In this document: positions 57,154 through 64,000 of the stretch, one piece after another
How the letters are laid out: each line of letters begins with the position of its first letter
Position numbering within the stretch: the stretch's first letter is position 1
Origin: Termitidicoccus mucosus
Lineage (GTDB): Bacteria > Verrucomicrobiota > Verrucomicrobiia > Opitutales > Opitutaceae
Assembly: GCF_038725785.1 (NCBI RefSeq)
Contig: NZ_CP109796.1
Span: 5,270,001-5,334,000 of the forward strand
Reading direction: 5' to 3'
DNA length: 64,000 bases
Position numbers and translations under genes: made by a program
The notes under the pieces: model-generated
Told to the model about the DNA's origin: nothing
Seen by the model: only the letters and a program-made list of their open reading frames with translations
Database searches by the model: none

Positions 57154-58779
57154 ATGCAAAAATTCATCCGCCTGTTCTCGCTGGTCCTTCTCCTCGCCGC
57201 CCCTCTCGCCGCGCACGAAAACCACGACCACGATGACTGGAATCCCGTGCGCTACTCCGACGCCGAGGCGCACGCACCCACGCCCTTGCCCGACCGCATC
57301 ATCCTCACCTGGGCCGGCGACACCGCCACCACCCAGGCCGTCACGTGGCGCACCAATACCAGCGTGAGGCGCGGCCTCGCGGAGATCGCCCTCGCCAACA
57401 ACAACGGCCGCGCCCTCCAGCCCGCCCGCGTGGATGCGGTCACGACGGCATTCACCAGCGACCTCAACGAGGCCCATTACCACAGCGTCCAATTCACCGG
57501 CCTGGAGCCCGCGACGCTCTACGCCTATCGCGTCGGCGACGGCGCGAACTGGAGCGAGTGGTTTCATTTCCGCACCGCCAGCCGGGAGCGGCGGCCCTTT
57601 ACATTCATCTATTTCGGCGATGCCCAGAACGACATCAAGACCCACTGGTCCCGCGTGTTCCGCGAAGCCTTCCGCGACGCTCCGCGCGCTGCTTTCACGC
57701 TGCACGCCGGCGACCTGATCAACGAGGATGCAAGCGACGCAGAATGGGGTGAATGGCATGGCGCGCCCGCTTGGGTCAACGCGACCATCCCGGTCATCGC
57801 CACGCCGGGCAACCATGAGTATTATAACGAGAATTCCGGATCCAAAAACGAACGCCGCTGGACCACGAAAAACAACGAGATCATCCGCGTGACCCGCGAG
57901 GAAATCCGGGAACGAGACGCCGCCGGTGAAACCACCGGGTACCGGATCGACGCCAGCTCCGAGGACGGACGACACACGGCGGCGATCACCTTGGATGCCA
58001 AGGAACGGATCACCGGCATCGATGCCGGCATGACGGCCTTGACCGGCTACACCCTCGCCGATCTCTCCGGCGCGAAACCCGACAAGTCGCCGCTCCGCGA
58101 CCGCATCGACAATCCCGGCACGCCCGCTGTGAGCCGCCACTGGCGGCCGCAGTTCACGTTCCCCGAGCAAGGCGCGCCCGCCGGACTGGAGGAAACCTGC
58201 TACTATATCGACTACCAAGGGGCGCGCATCATCTCGCTCGACTCCTCGCGCGACCGCGCCGGCCAGGTCGCCTGGCTGCGCCAGGTCCTGCAGGCGAATC
58301 CCCAGCGCTGGACCATCATCACCTTCCACCATCCCGTCTTCTCTCCGGCGCGGGGTCGCGACAACCCGGAGTTGCGCCAGCTCTGGAAGCCTGTCTTTGA
58401 CGAATTCAAGGTCGATCTCGTGCTTACGGGCCATGACCACACCTATGCGCGCAGTGGCGATCTGTCGGCCAGGTCCGGCTACACCAACGTTCCCAGCGGC
58501 ATGCAGGCCTACGATGCGGCCATCGGCACCGTATATGTTGTCTCGGTCAGCGGACCCAAGATGTATAATATCACCAATGAAATTTTTGTGCGGACGGCGG
58601 AGGACACGCAGCTTTATCAGATCATCATGGTCGATTACGACGAGATCCGTTACGAAGCGCGCACCGCCACCGGCAATCTCTATGACGCCTTTGCCCTGAA
58701 GAAACGGGGCGCCGGCCAGCCGAACGAATTGCGCGAAGTCCTCCCTCCGCCAAATCGCCGGCCCGCCGACACTCCGTAA
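57154..58779 (+). CDS. Secreted purple-acid-phosphatase-like metallophosphoesterase
   Basis: A 541-aa exported protein (signal 'LFSLVLLLAAPLAAHE'). An N-terminal Fn3-like PAP domain (about 40-150: 'RIILTWAGDTATTQAVTWRT', 'VQFTGLEPATLYAYRVGDG') precedes the metallophosphatase fold with all blocks: 'YFGDAQND', 'LHAGDLINE', 'TPGNHEYY', 'ITFHHPVF' and 'LTGHDHTYAR'. Between GNHEYY (about 219) and 'HWRPQFTFP' (about 329) an insert of about 100 residues, not seen in ordinary PAPs, is present. A His/Asp-rich patch follows the signal (HENHDHDDW). With the receptor upstream it may release phosphate from organic phosphates. Confidence 0.9.
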   Translation: MQKFIRLFSLVLLLAAPLAAHENHDHDDWNPVRYSDAEAHAPTPLPDRIILTWAGDTATTQAVTWRTNTSVRRGLAEIALANNNGRALQPARVDAVTTAFTSDLNEAHYHSVQFTGLEPATLYAYRVGDGANWSEWFHFRTASRERRPFTFIYFGDAQNDIKTHWSRVFREAFRDAPRAAFTLHAGDLINEDASDAEWGEWHGAPAWVNATIPVIATPGNHEYYNENSGSKNERRWTTKNNEIIRVTREEIRERDAAGETTGYRIDASSEDGRHTAAITLDAKERITGIDAGMTALTGYTLADLSGAKPDKSPLRDRIDNPGTPAVSRHWRPQFTFPEQGAPAGLEETCYYIDYQGARIISLDSSRDRAGQVAWLRQVLQANPQRWTIITFHHPVFSPARGRDNPELRQLWKPVFDEFKVDLVLTGHDHTYARSGDLSARSGYTNVPSGMQAYDAAIGTVYVVSVSGPKMYNITNEIFVRTAEDTQLYQIIMVDYDEIRYEARTATGNLYDAFALKKRGAGQPNELREVLPPPNRRPADTP

Positions 58780-59185
58780 GGCAATATTTCCTCACTTCGC
58801 GCGGGAAGGCCATCCGCCCCTTGATCTGCCAATCGACTGCCTCTAGTTTTTTGCGCCAACGGATCACCCTCGTATGGATGGTGCGCCGGTGGCCGGGCTC
58901 CCGGGGTAATCCCATTATCATATATATTTTCTCTTACCATTGGCCCAAATGGTAGGGCGAGGCGTCCCTGCCGAGCCGCGGTTCAGCCGGAGCCGCTTCG
59001 CCTGCCGGCGCTCCCGCGCTAATGTTAAATGAAAACATTATATTTGACTATTGCGGTAACAGGCTGCGTCCACTCGGGGTGAGCGAAGCCGCCTGATTTG
59101 CAATTTGTGGCGAGAGCCGGATATGGCATTGCCCCAAGGGACGTGTGCTTGAACCACGCCGAGGTCTGTAAACTGGTCTCCCTGG
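58780..59185. other. Gap between the phosphatase and chemoreceptor genes
   Basis: About 405 bp between convergent genes. It contains ACCATT/AATGGT (58938-58943 and 58950-58955), a GTAGGGCGAGGCGTCCCTGC-type repeat (58954-58973) resembling the GTAGGGC arms in the 46580-46735 element, and AATGTT/AACATT (59021-59038). A minus-strand reading of about 100 codons opposite 58625-58921 has basic helical character but no family match I recognise. No terminator with a T run is evident. Confidence 0.5.
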
Positions 59186-60907
59186 TCAGCGGGCATATGC
59201 ATGTTTTGTCGTGCTGACGATATGCTGGAGCTGCGCTGCCGCTTCCCGCTGCATGCCGGCCTGGGATTCCAATTCGCCGGCCGTGGCGGCGGATTGTTCC
59301 GCCGCGCTCGCAATTTGCATCGTGGCTCGCTGCATGGAGGAAATGGAGGATTCGATTTCGCCGACCCGCCGGGTCTGGAGATCGGTCGCGGTGGCAATTT
59401 CTCCCACGGCGGTGTCGACCCCTTGGGCGCCGGTCGTGATCGCTTCCAGCGCCGCCGCGACCCGTCCGGTGATTTCCACTCCCAGCATGCTTTTTTGAAC
59501 CGATGCAGTCAGCCGCTCCTCGGTTTTGCGCGCGGCCTCCGTGCTGCGTTGCGCGAGGTGGCGCACCTCTTCGGCGACGACCGCAAACCCGGCTCCGGCA
59601 GCCCCGGCGCGGGCGGCTTCCACCGCGGCATTGAGTGCGAGGAGATTGGTCTGAAATGCGATTTCATCGATCGTCTTCAATATCCCGGTAATCTCACCGG
59701 ATGATGATTCGATCTCCTTCATCGATTGGCGCATGGCCTTGACCTCGGCCCGGCCGGATTCCGCCGCCGTCCGGGTGCGGGATGCCAGGTTTTTCACTTC
59801 GGACGCATGATGGGCATTGTTGCGAATATCGTCGGCAATGGCGGTGACGGAGCGGGAAAACGCATCGAGTGTCGATGCCTGGGCGGAACTCTCGGACGCG
59901 AGTCTGCCGGCTGCGGACGACAGATCCCGGCTGGCCGATTCGATTGTGTCGGCGCCGGAATGGAGATTCCTTGTCGCAGACAGGATTCTATTATCCAGCG
60001 CGCGGAGGCTGCGTGCCACCCACCAAACGATCGCCACGCCGGCGCCCATGCTTATAATCACCGCAATAAGTGCAACCTGGCGTGCCTTGACCAGGCTGGC
60101 GACGGTGCCCGATTGGAGCACTTGCAATTCGTTCCGGATCGCGGCGGCAAGCGCCGTTATGGCCCCGTCCGCCTCCTTCCCGGCGCTTTCCACGGCCCGC
60201 CGTTGTTTTTGGATTCTCGCATCATTTTCAGCCAGCGCCTGCATGGCATTTTTATATAAAGTCCATTTTCCCGTGATGCTGTCTTGGAGTTGCAAGGGCA
60301 GGGCGAATTGTTTCATGACCCCGGCAAATTGCCGGATGTGTCCGTCAATCTCGTCGAGATACGACGGATCGGATGCAAGCATGTAGTCCTTTTCGGCCCG
60401 CCGGATGGCAAGACGTATGACATCGAGTTCCGCCAGCCCCTGGTTTTTGACCAGCGATTCCACATCCGCAGCGCATTCGTTGAGCACGCCCAGCAATCCG
60501 TCGGTCTGGGCGTGTCCGCGCTTTGCGATCAGGGAATCGAGCCGCAGAAACTCGGATTCATATGCGGCGGCCAGCGTTTGCGCCTGAAGCGCCTGACGGT
60601 GTTGCCCGGGATTTGCCACCGCGTCGCACGATGCAGCCAGCCTTGCGCGTGTCGCGGCGATGGCCTGGGGCAGCGAGGCGGCGGCCATCGCATCCGAGTC
60701 GAGAAGCAGTTTTTGCTCTGACTGGCGGGCCGATGAGAACGTGGTCGCCGCCTGTTCCACTTCCGACAGCCGGGCAAACTCGACACGGATGAGCCTGTTG
60801 CTGGTTAATTCGGCCTCCCTGGTGTTGCGCAAATTGGCAAAGCCGCCGAGTGCGGCGGCTGTCAGGATCAGGCCGAAACCGAGCCAGATTTTGTGATGAA
60901 TATTCAT
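59186..60907 (-). CDS. Methyl-accepting chemotaxis protein
   Basis: A 573-aa chemoreceptor from the ATG at 60907 ([20 protein letters not shown]). Helix 1 is near residues 7-24; an all-helical periplasmic domain of about 245 residues, long enough for a helical bimodular (HBM) type sensor, follows; helix 2 is near 270-295 ('[20 protein letters not shown]'). The signalling domain has the conserved tip '[17 protein letters not shown]' and '[17 protein letters not shown]'. A HAMP domain is not obvious. It lies 62 bp downstream of the PstS-like gene on the same strand, so the two may form a sensing unit. Confidence 0.92.
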   Translation of the reverse strand: MNIHHKIWLGFGLILTAAALGGFANLRNTREAELTSNRLIRVEFARLSEVEQAATTFSSARQSEQKLLLDSDAMAAASLPQAIAATRARLAASCDAVANPGQHRQALQAQTLAAAYESEFLRLDSLIAKRGHAQTDGLLGVLNECAADVESLVKNQGLAELDVIRLAIRRAEKDYMLASDPSYLDEIDGHIRQFAGVMKQFALPLQLQDSITGKWTLYKNAMQALAENDARIQKQRRAVESAGKEADGAITALAAAIRNELQVLQSGTVASLVKARQVALIAVIISMGAGVAIVWWVARSLRALDNRILSATRNLHSGADTIESASRDLSSAAGRLASESSAQASTLDAFSRSVTAIADDIRNNAHHASEVKNLASRTRTAAESGRAEVKAMRQSMKEIESSSGEITGILKTIDEIAFQTNLLALNAAVEAARAGAAGAGFAVVAEEVRHLAQRSTEAARKTEERLTASVQKSMLGVEITGRVAAALEAITTGAQGVDTAVGEIATATDLQTRRVGEIESSISSMQRATMQIASAAEQSAATAGELESQAGMQREAAAQLQHIVSTTKHAYAR

Positions 60908-60969
60908 CGCTGCAAGGGCGGCACCCACGCGCCCCTGCGGCGATAGATGCGGACTCCCAAACCACAAGA

Positions 60970-61740
60970 TTATCGGGCAATAAGGCCCTCGCGAACCACG
61001 ATGGCCTGGCCTTTGGGGCTGAGGACAAAATCAATAAAGGCCTTTTCCTCTCCCGCGGCCTCGCCCTTGGTCGCCAGGCAAGGAGTCCGGGCAATCTGAT
61101 AGCTTCCGTCGCGGAGCGTATCGGCGGACGGCGCTATTCCTGCGATGGAGAGCACCTTGACCTGGTTTTTGTCTATTTCACCGAAGGAAGTGTAAGCCAT
61201 CGCGGTGGGAATGCGGGCGACCGTCGAGACGAGCACGCCATCGTGCTTCACTTGCGCGTTCGGGCTGAATGTTTCTTTGCCCAAAACAATTTCCTGCACG
61301 ACTTCGCGGGTGCCCGAATCGGCGTTGCGATTAAACAACACCACCGGACGTCCGTCGGGCCAGGTTGCGGTGCGTCCGGTCAGGATATCGCGCAACGCGG
61401 GTAGCTCCACATCGGTCATGGGATTGTCCGGGTGCACGATGATGGCCACGCCGTCGATGGCGTAGATGTGTCCGACCAAGCCGTCGGCAAGCTCGGATGC
61501 CTTGAGCTTGCGGGATAAAAACGCCAGCGACACTTCTCCGGATATCAAGGCCCGGGCACCGGCGGAAGATCCGCCGCCTTCCACCGTGACCGGGATTTTC
61601 GTTTCGGCCTCGAAAGCCGCAGCCAGGCTTTTGATCACATGCATGGTGGAATCGGAGCCGCGCGCGCGGATGGCTGCCTGGGCGCCACCGGTGCCCAGGA
61701 AAATTCCAAGGATACAGACAATCAGGTGATAAGTCTTCAT
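60970..61740 (-). CDS. PstS-like phosphate-binding protein
   Basis: A 256-aa periplasmic binding protein (signal '[17 protein letters not shown]'). Typical PstS segments are '[20 protein letters not shown]', '[20 protein letters not shown]' and '[20 protein letters not shown]', the last matching the SGTxxxF/V phosphate-contact loop. No pstC/A/B transporter genes lie next to it; instead a chemoreceptor follows. It may therefore present phosphate to the receptor, or serve a transporter elsewhere. Two TTACA repeats 11 bp apart lie about 100 bp upstream (Pho-box-like). Confidence 0.85.
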   Translation of the reverse strand: MKTYHLIVCILGIFLGTGGAQAAIRARGSDSTMHVIKSLAAAFEAETKIPVTVEGGGSSAGARALISGEVSLAFLSRKLKASELADGLVGHIYAIDGVAIIVHPDNPMTDVELPALRDILTGRTATWPDGRPVVLFNRNADSGTREVVQEIVLGKETFSPNAQVKHDGVLVSTVARIPTAMAYTSFGEIDKNQVKVLSIAGIAPSADTLRDGSYQIARTPCLATKGEAAGEEKAFIDFVLSPKGQAIVVREGLIAR

Positions 61741-61836
61741 GATTTAAATACGTCTCGGGCCGGTCCGTGATTGGCTCCGCCAAGACGGCGCCTGTAATCG
61801 GATGACTGGCGGGCAACTTAAAGGCGTATATTCAGT

Positions 61837-61852
61837 TGTAACTCCGATGTAA
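61837..61852 (-). promoter_or_regulatory. Pho-box-like direct repeat upstream of the pstS-like gene
   Basis: On the minus strand TTACA-n6-TTACA, two identical pentamers 11 bp apart, about 100 bp before the ATG. PhoB/PhoP-type regulators bind 11-bp direct repeats (TTxACA-n6 in several phyla). The pentamer is short, so chance is not excluded. Confidence 0.35.
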
Positions 61853-62022
61853 TCGCACCTTTTCAGGAAAGACACATCAACCTAACCCAAGGCATGGCTT
61901 TGCGAGATTCCGTCTCTCTCCGGCACAGCCACAGTTTCGCAGGGATCACAGGTATGTATCTCAATTGCATTAGCGGTGCCTAAAATGTAACATTACAAAA
62001 TTTGCCATTTATGGCGGGAGGG

Positions 62023-62038
62023 TTACGAAATGGTGACA
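62023..62038 (+). promoter_or_regulatory. Pho-box-like direct repeat upstream of the small basic protein
   Basis: TTACG-n6-TGACA, again 11 bp apart, about 60 bp before the start at 62099. Just upstream is the palindrome TGTAACATTACA (61986-61997, approximate). Downstream, TCATGC-GTGA-GCATGA (62056-62071) forms a small tetraloop hairpin in the leader. The 358-bp gap between the pstS-like gene and 62099 has no other gene. Confidence 0.3.
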
Positions 62039-62098
62039 ATTCAGGGAATACCCTTTCATGCGTGAGCATGACGGCTACCCGACCAACAAAAACAGATC

Positions 62099-62344
62099 AT
62101 GAAAAAGACCAAAAAAAACACCGCATCCAAAAAGAAGAGCATCGACTCTGCCGCCATGGAAAAACGCCTTGCCGAGGCCACGCAGGCCGTGGAGCTGTCC
62201 CGCGCCGATGTGCAGGTGGCCAAGGAAAAGGCAAGGCAGGCCCGCAAGATCCTTCGAAATGCAAAAGCAGGCGCGAAGAAGGCCCGCAAAGCGCTCAAGG
62301 TAATCAGGAAGGTGGCCAGGAAAACCACGGCAAAAAAAGCTTAG
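62099..62344 (+). CDS. Small Lys/Ala-rich basic protein (histone H1-like)
   Basis: An 81-aa protein. After a Lys-rich start (MKKTKKNTASKKKSIDSAAM) it is a single heptad-like helix ('ALAEATQAVELS'-type, here 'EKRLAEATQAVELSRADVQV') and a Lys/Ala/Arg tail ('KAGAKKARKALKVIRKVARK'). Such composition resembles histone H1-like, nucleic-acid-binding proteins of bacteria, but low complexity makes assignment weak. It is a real candidate gene because of its ATG, coding pattern and own upstream region. The function is unknown. Confidence 0.6.
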   Translation: MKKTKKNTASKKKSIDSAAMEKRLAEATQAVELSRADVQVAKEKARQARKILRNAKAGAKKARKALKVIRKVARKTTAKKA

Positions 62345-62436
62345 TATAAAACCCGTTCGTCGCTGTTTGAGGATGTCGCTTCGCCCGGAACGATGTCTGA
62401 AAAACAACCATTCAAAATAGCGAGGAACCGAAGTGA

Positions 62437-63501
62437 TTATTGTGCCGGTGAGAACCGCACATGAGGGGTGCCTGCCGCATCGGGTGTGATTTCATAGTGA
62501 AGATCGCACGCAAACGACAGCATGCCGAGCACCTCGGCCAGACTCTCCTGCTCGAAGTGGGCGTTCACCATCCTGGCCTTGGTTGTGTCGTCGGAGAATG
62601 CGACTTTCACGCCGAAGCGACGTTCGAGTTTTTTGGCCGCCATGCCGAGCGGTTCGTCATCGAAGACGAGCAGATCGTGCATCCACCCGATAATCGCGTC
62701 GGCCGAAAACAGGCCGACGGCGGTTTTCCCGGTGGACACATCGAGGCTGAACTGCTGTCCCGGTTCAAGCGTGGTCGCGGCGCCCCGCTGCCGCTCGCTC
62801 GTCGCGGTTTGCTCGATCCGCACGCGGCCTTCGACGAGCGAAACGGCCCGCCGGGTTTCATCGGGAAACGCGCTGACATTGAACTTTGTCCCCAGCACAG
62901 TGATGCCCATGCCGTCCGCCTCCACGACGAACGGGAGGGAGGGATTATGCGCGACTTCAAAAAAGGCTTCTCCGGTCAACCGGACTTTGCGGGTTTCGCT
63001 TTTCCTCTGGGGATAGGACAGAGTGCTGCCGGCGTTGAGCGTGATGCGGCTTCCATCCGGAAGGGAGATCTCGCGTTTCTTTCCCGGCGCGGTGCTCACT
63101 TCGACCCACGCCGTCTCATGCGCGTCCCGGGTGGCGGCGCTATGCGTCGCAAACCACCAAATGCCGCCGGCGGCGACCGCCAGCGCCGCGGCCGCCGCGA
63201 GTTGGCGAAAGACCTTCAGATACGGGAAAGGCACCACGGTGGCGGCGGTTTGATTTTTTGCCGGGAGTGGCGGCGCCTGGATGCCCAGCCGGGCCGATAA
63301 TTCACCAAACGCCCGGCCGGTGTCGAAGCGTGGTCCGCCGGCTTCGACTGCGCTGTCCCAGCGCGCTTTCAGCCGTTCATAATAATCCCTGCACTCCCTC
63401 TCTTTTAAAAATCCCTCCAGCGCAATCCGCTCGTCTTCGGAGGACTCGTCTGAAAGCCGGCGGATGCACAAGGCGATAAAATCGTCAGTCAGTTTGGACA
63501 T
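62437..63501 (-). CDS. FecR-type anti-sigma factor
   Basis: A 354-aa protein. The N-terminal cytoplasmic part (about 1-85, 'FIALCIRRLSDESSEDERIA') would bind the sigma factor; a membrane helix is near 95-115 ('LAAAAALAVAAGGIWWF'); the periplasmic FecR domain is visible with 'REISLPDGSRITLNAGSTLS' and 'VRLTGEAFFEVAHNPSLPFV', and the end resembles DUF4974 ('DEPLGMAAKKLERRFGVKVA'). It should relay signals from a TonB receptor. It is transcribed divergently from the ECF sigma gene rather than following it, which is unusual. Confidence 0.9.
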   Translation of the reverse strand: MSKLTDDFIALCIRRLSDESSEDERIALEGFLKERECRDYYERLKARWDSAVEAGGPRFDTGRAFGELSARLGIQAPPLPAKNQTAATVVPFPYLKVFRQLAAAAALAVAAGGIWWFATHSAATRDAHETAWVEVSTAPGKKREISLPDGSRITLNAGSTLSYPQRKSETRKVRLTGEAFFEVAHNPSLPFVVEADGMGITVLGTKFNVSAFPDETRRAVSLVEGRVRIEQTATSERQRGAATTLEPGQQFSLDVSTGKTAVGLFSADAIIGWMHDLLVFDDEPLGMAAKKLERRFGVKVAFSDDTTKARMVNAHFEQESLAEVLGMLSFACDLHYEITPDAAGTPHVRFSPAQ

Positions 63502-63654
63502 GAGGAGGATGACTGGTTGTAGCTAAGTCGAATGGAAGACAAGAAATTCACTAGTCGTTTGTGTTACGGTCAGGTTAATTCCGGTCCTTCCGCCGGCTTC
63601 GCCATTGACAGCGATGGGGACGGGCGGCGGAAAATCCCGGCCTCCAGCCCGCCC

Positions 63655-64000
63655 ATGACCATGAATTTTTTGTCTGATGAGCACTTGCTCGATTCAATCC
63701 GGGGTGGGGATGCCGCAGCCTTCAGGGACTTGTTTTATAACTATTACGAGCGGCTCTGCGGCTTTGCCTATGCCGTGTCGGGGCGGCGTGATCTGGCCGA
63801 GGAGGCGGTGTCAAAAGTATTCGACGAGCTTTGGCGGCGGCGCACCGATCTGCATATCACGACCGGCTTGAGGGCATGGCTTTATACGGCGGTGCGCAAT
63901 CAAGTGATCGACCGCCTGCGGGCAGGTTCCCGGATGGAAACGGTTCCCCTGTCCGAATACTATTCCGGGCAGCTCGTCGACCACGACTCTGCTCCCTGCC
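63655..64000 (+). CDS. ECF sigma factor (FecI-like), 5' part
   Basis: The reading frame opens at ATG 63655 (a second in-frame ATG is at 63661) and runs off the window; 115 codons are visible. Region 2 of sigma-70 is clear: 'FRDLFYNYYERLCGFAYAVS', 'RDLAEEAVSKVFDELWRRRT' and 'GLRAWLYTAVRNQVIDRLRA', as in FecI-like ECF sigmas of Bacteroidetes and Verrucomicrobia. Region 4 is outside. It faces the FecR gene with a 153-bp intergenic region, suggesting control of one of the TonB receptors here. Confidence 0.88.
   Translation, partial: MTMNFLSDEHLLDSIRGGDAAAFRDLFYNYYERLCGFAYAVSGRRDLAEEAVSKVFDELWRRRTDLHITTGLRAWLYTAVRNQVIDRLRAGSRMETVPLSEYYSGQLVDHDSAPC

Noticed and set aside
58625-58921. Minus-strand protein of about 98 aa overlapping the phosphatase end
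   Set aside because: It overlaps the well-supported phosphatase gene for half of its length and has no recognisable family; it could be a relic, but it is not supported enough to list.

Overview
The window (about 65% G+C) looks like a chromosomal piece of a Gram-negative, free-living bacterium of the Verrucomicrobiota, most likely an Opitutales/Opitutaceae-type organism. This is an inference from the TonB-dependent receptors with an 'LSEF' segment after the leader, a 3-keto-disaccharide-hydrolase (DUF1080) protein, Bat-type aerotolerance genes, and the style of the ribosomal cluster. No rRNA, tRNA or CRISPR array was found.

Region 1 (1-13221): the S10/spc/alpha ribosomal superoperon, from the 3' end of rpsS through rplV-rpsC-rplP-rpmC-rpsQ-rplN-rplX-rplE-rpsN-rpsH-rplF-rplR-rpsE-rplO-secY-(adenylate-kinase relic)-map-rpsM-rpsK-rpsD-rpoA-rplQ, closed by a good terminator. 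rpmD, infA and rpmJ are not in their usual places. Several ribosomal proteins carry long low-complexity tails. clpB lies convergently downstream.

Region 2 (16200-25924): a complete-looking lipid A 4-amino-4-deoxy-L-arabinose operon (arnT, arnB, arnC, the formyltransferase and dehydrogenase halves of arnA as separate genes, arnD), followed by an OmpR-family response regulator and a sensor kinase. Three direct TTCAT repeats at exact 11-bp spacing lie upstream and are a candidate operator.

Region 3 (26274-34635): a secreted DUF1080 protein, a zinc-ribbon membrane protein with an AI-2E/PerM-type permease, an exported NHL-repeat protein, uvrA, and a GGQ-type ribosome rescue factor.

Region 4 (34731-46536): moxR, DUF58, batA, batB (with a Gln-rich tail), a batD-batE fusion, and a DUF748/AsmA-like protein.

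Region 5 (46933-52215): a siderophore-type TonB-dependent receptor, then an alpha/beta hydrolase coupled to a GH3-family adenylating enzyme.

Region 6 (52357-64000): a frameshifted IS110-family element inside a palindromic repeat, then a group that suggests phosphate (or phosphoester) scavenging: a carboxypeptidase-regulatory-domain TonB receptor with a purple-acid-phosphatase-like enzyme, a chemoreceptor with a PstS-like binding protein, a small basic protein, and a divergent FecR / ECF sigma pair (the sigma runs off the end).

The most striking feature is a dense population of inverted-repeat elements of several families. They lie between genes and also in frame inside genes: uvrA, the batD-batE fusion and the DUF748 gene. 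Two in-gene copies share a 28-bp core that is translated in different reading frames, so the similarity is at the DNA level. This resembles the palindromic elements known from Rickettsia coding sequences and is the best candidate for something undescribed here.
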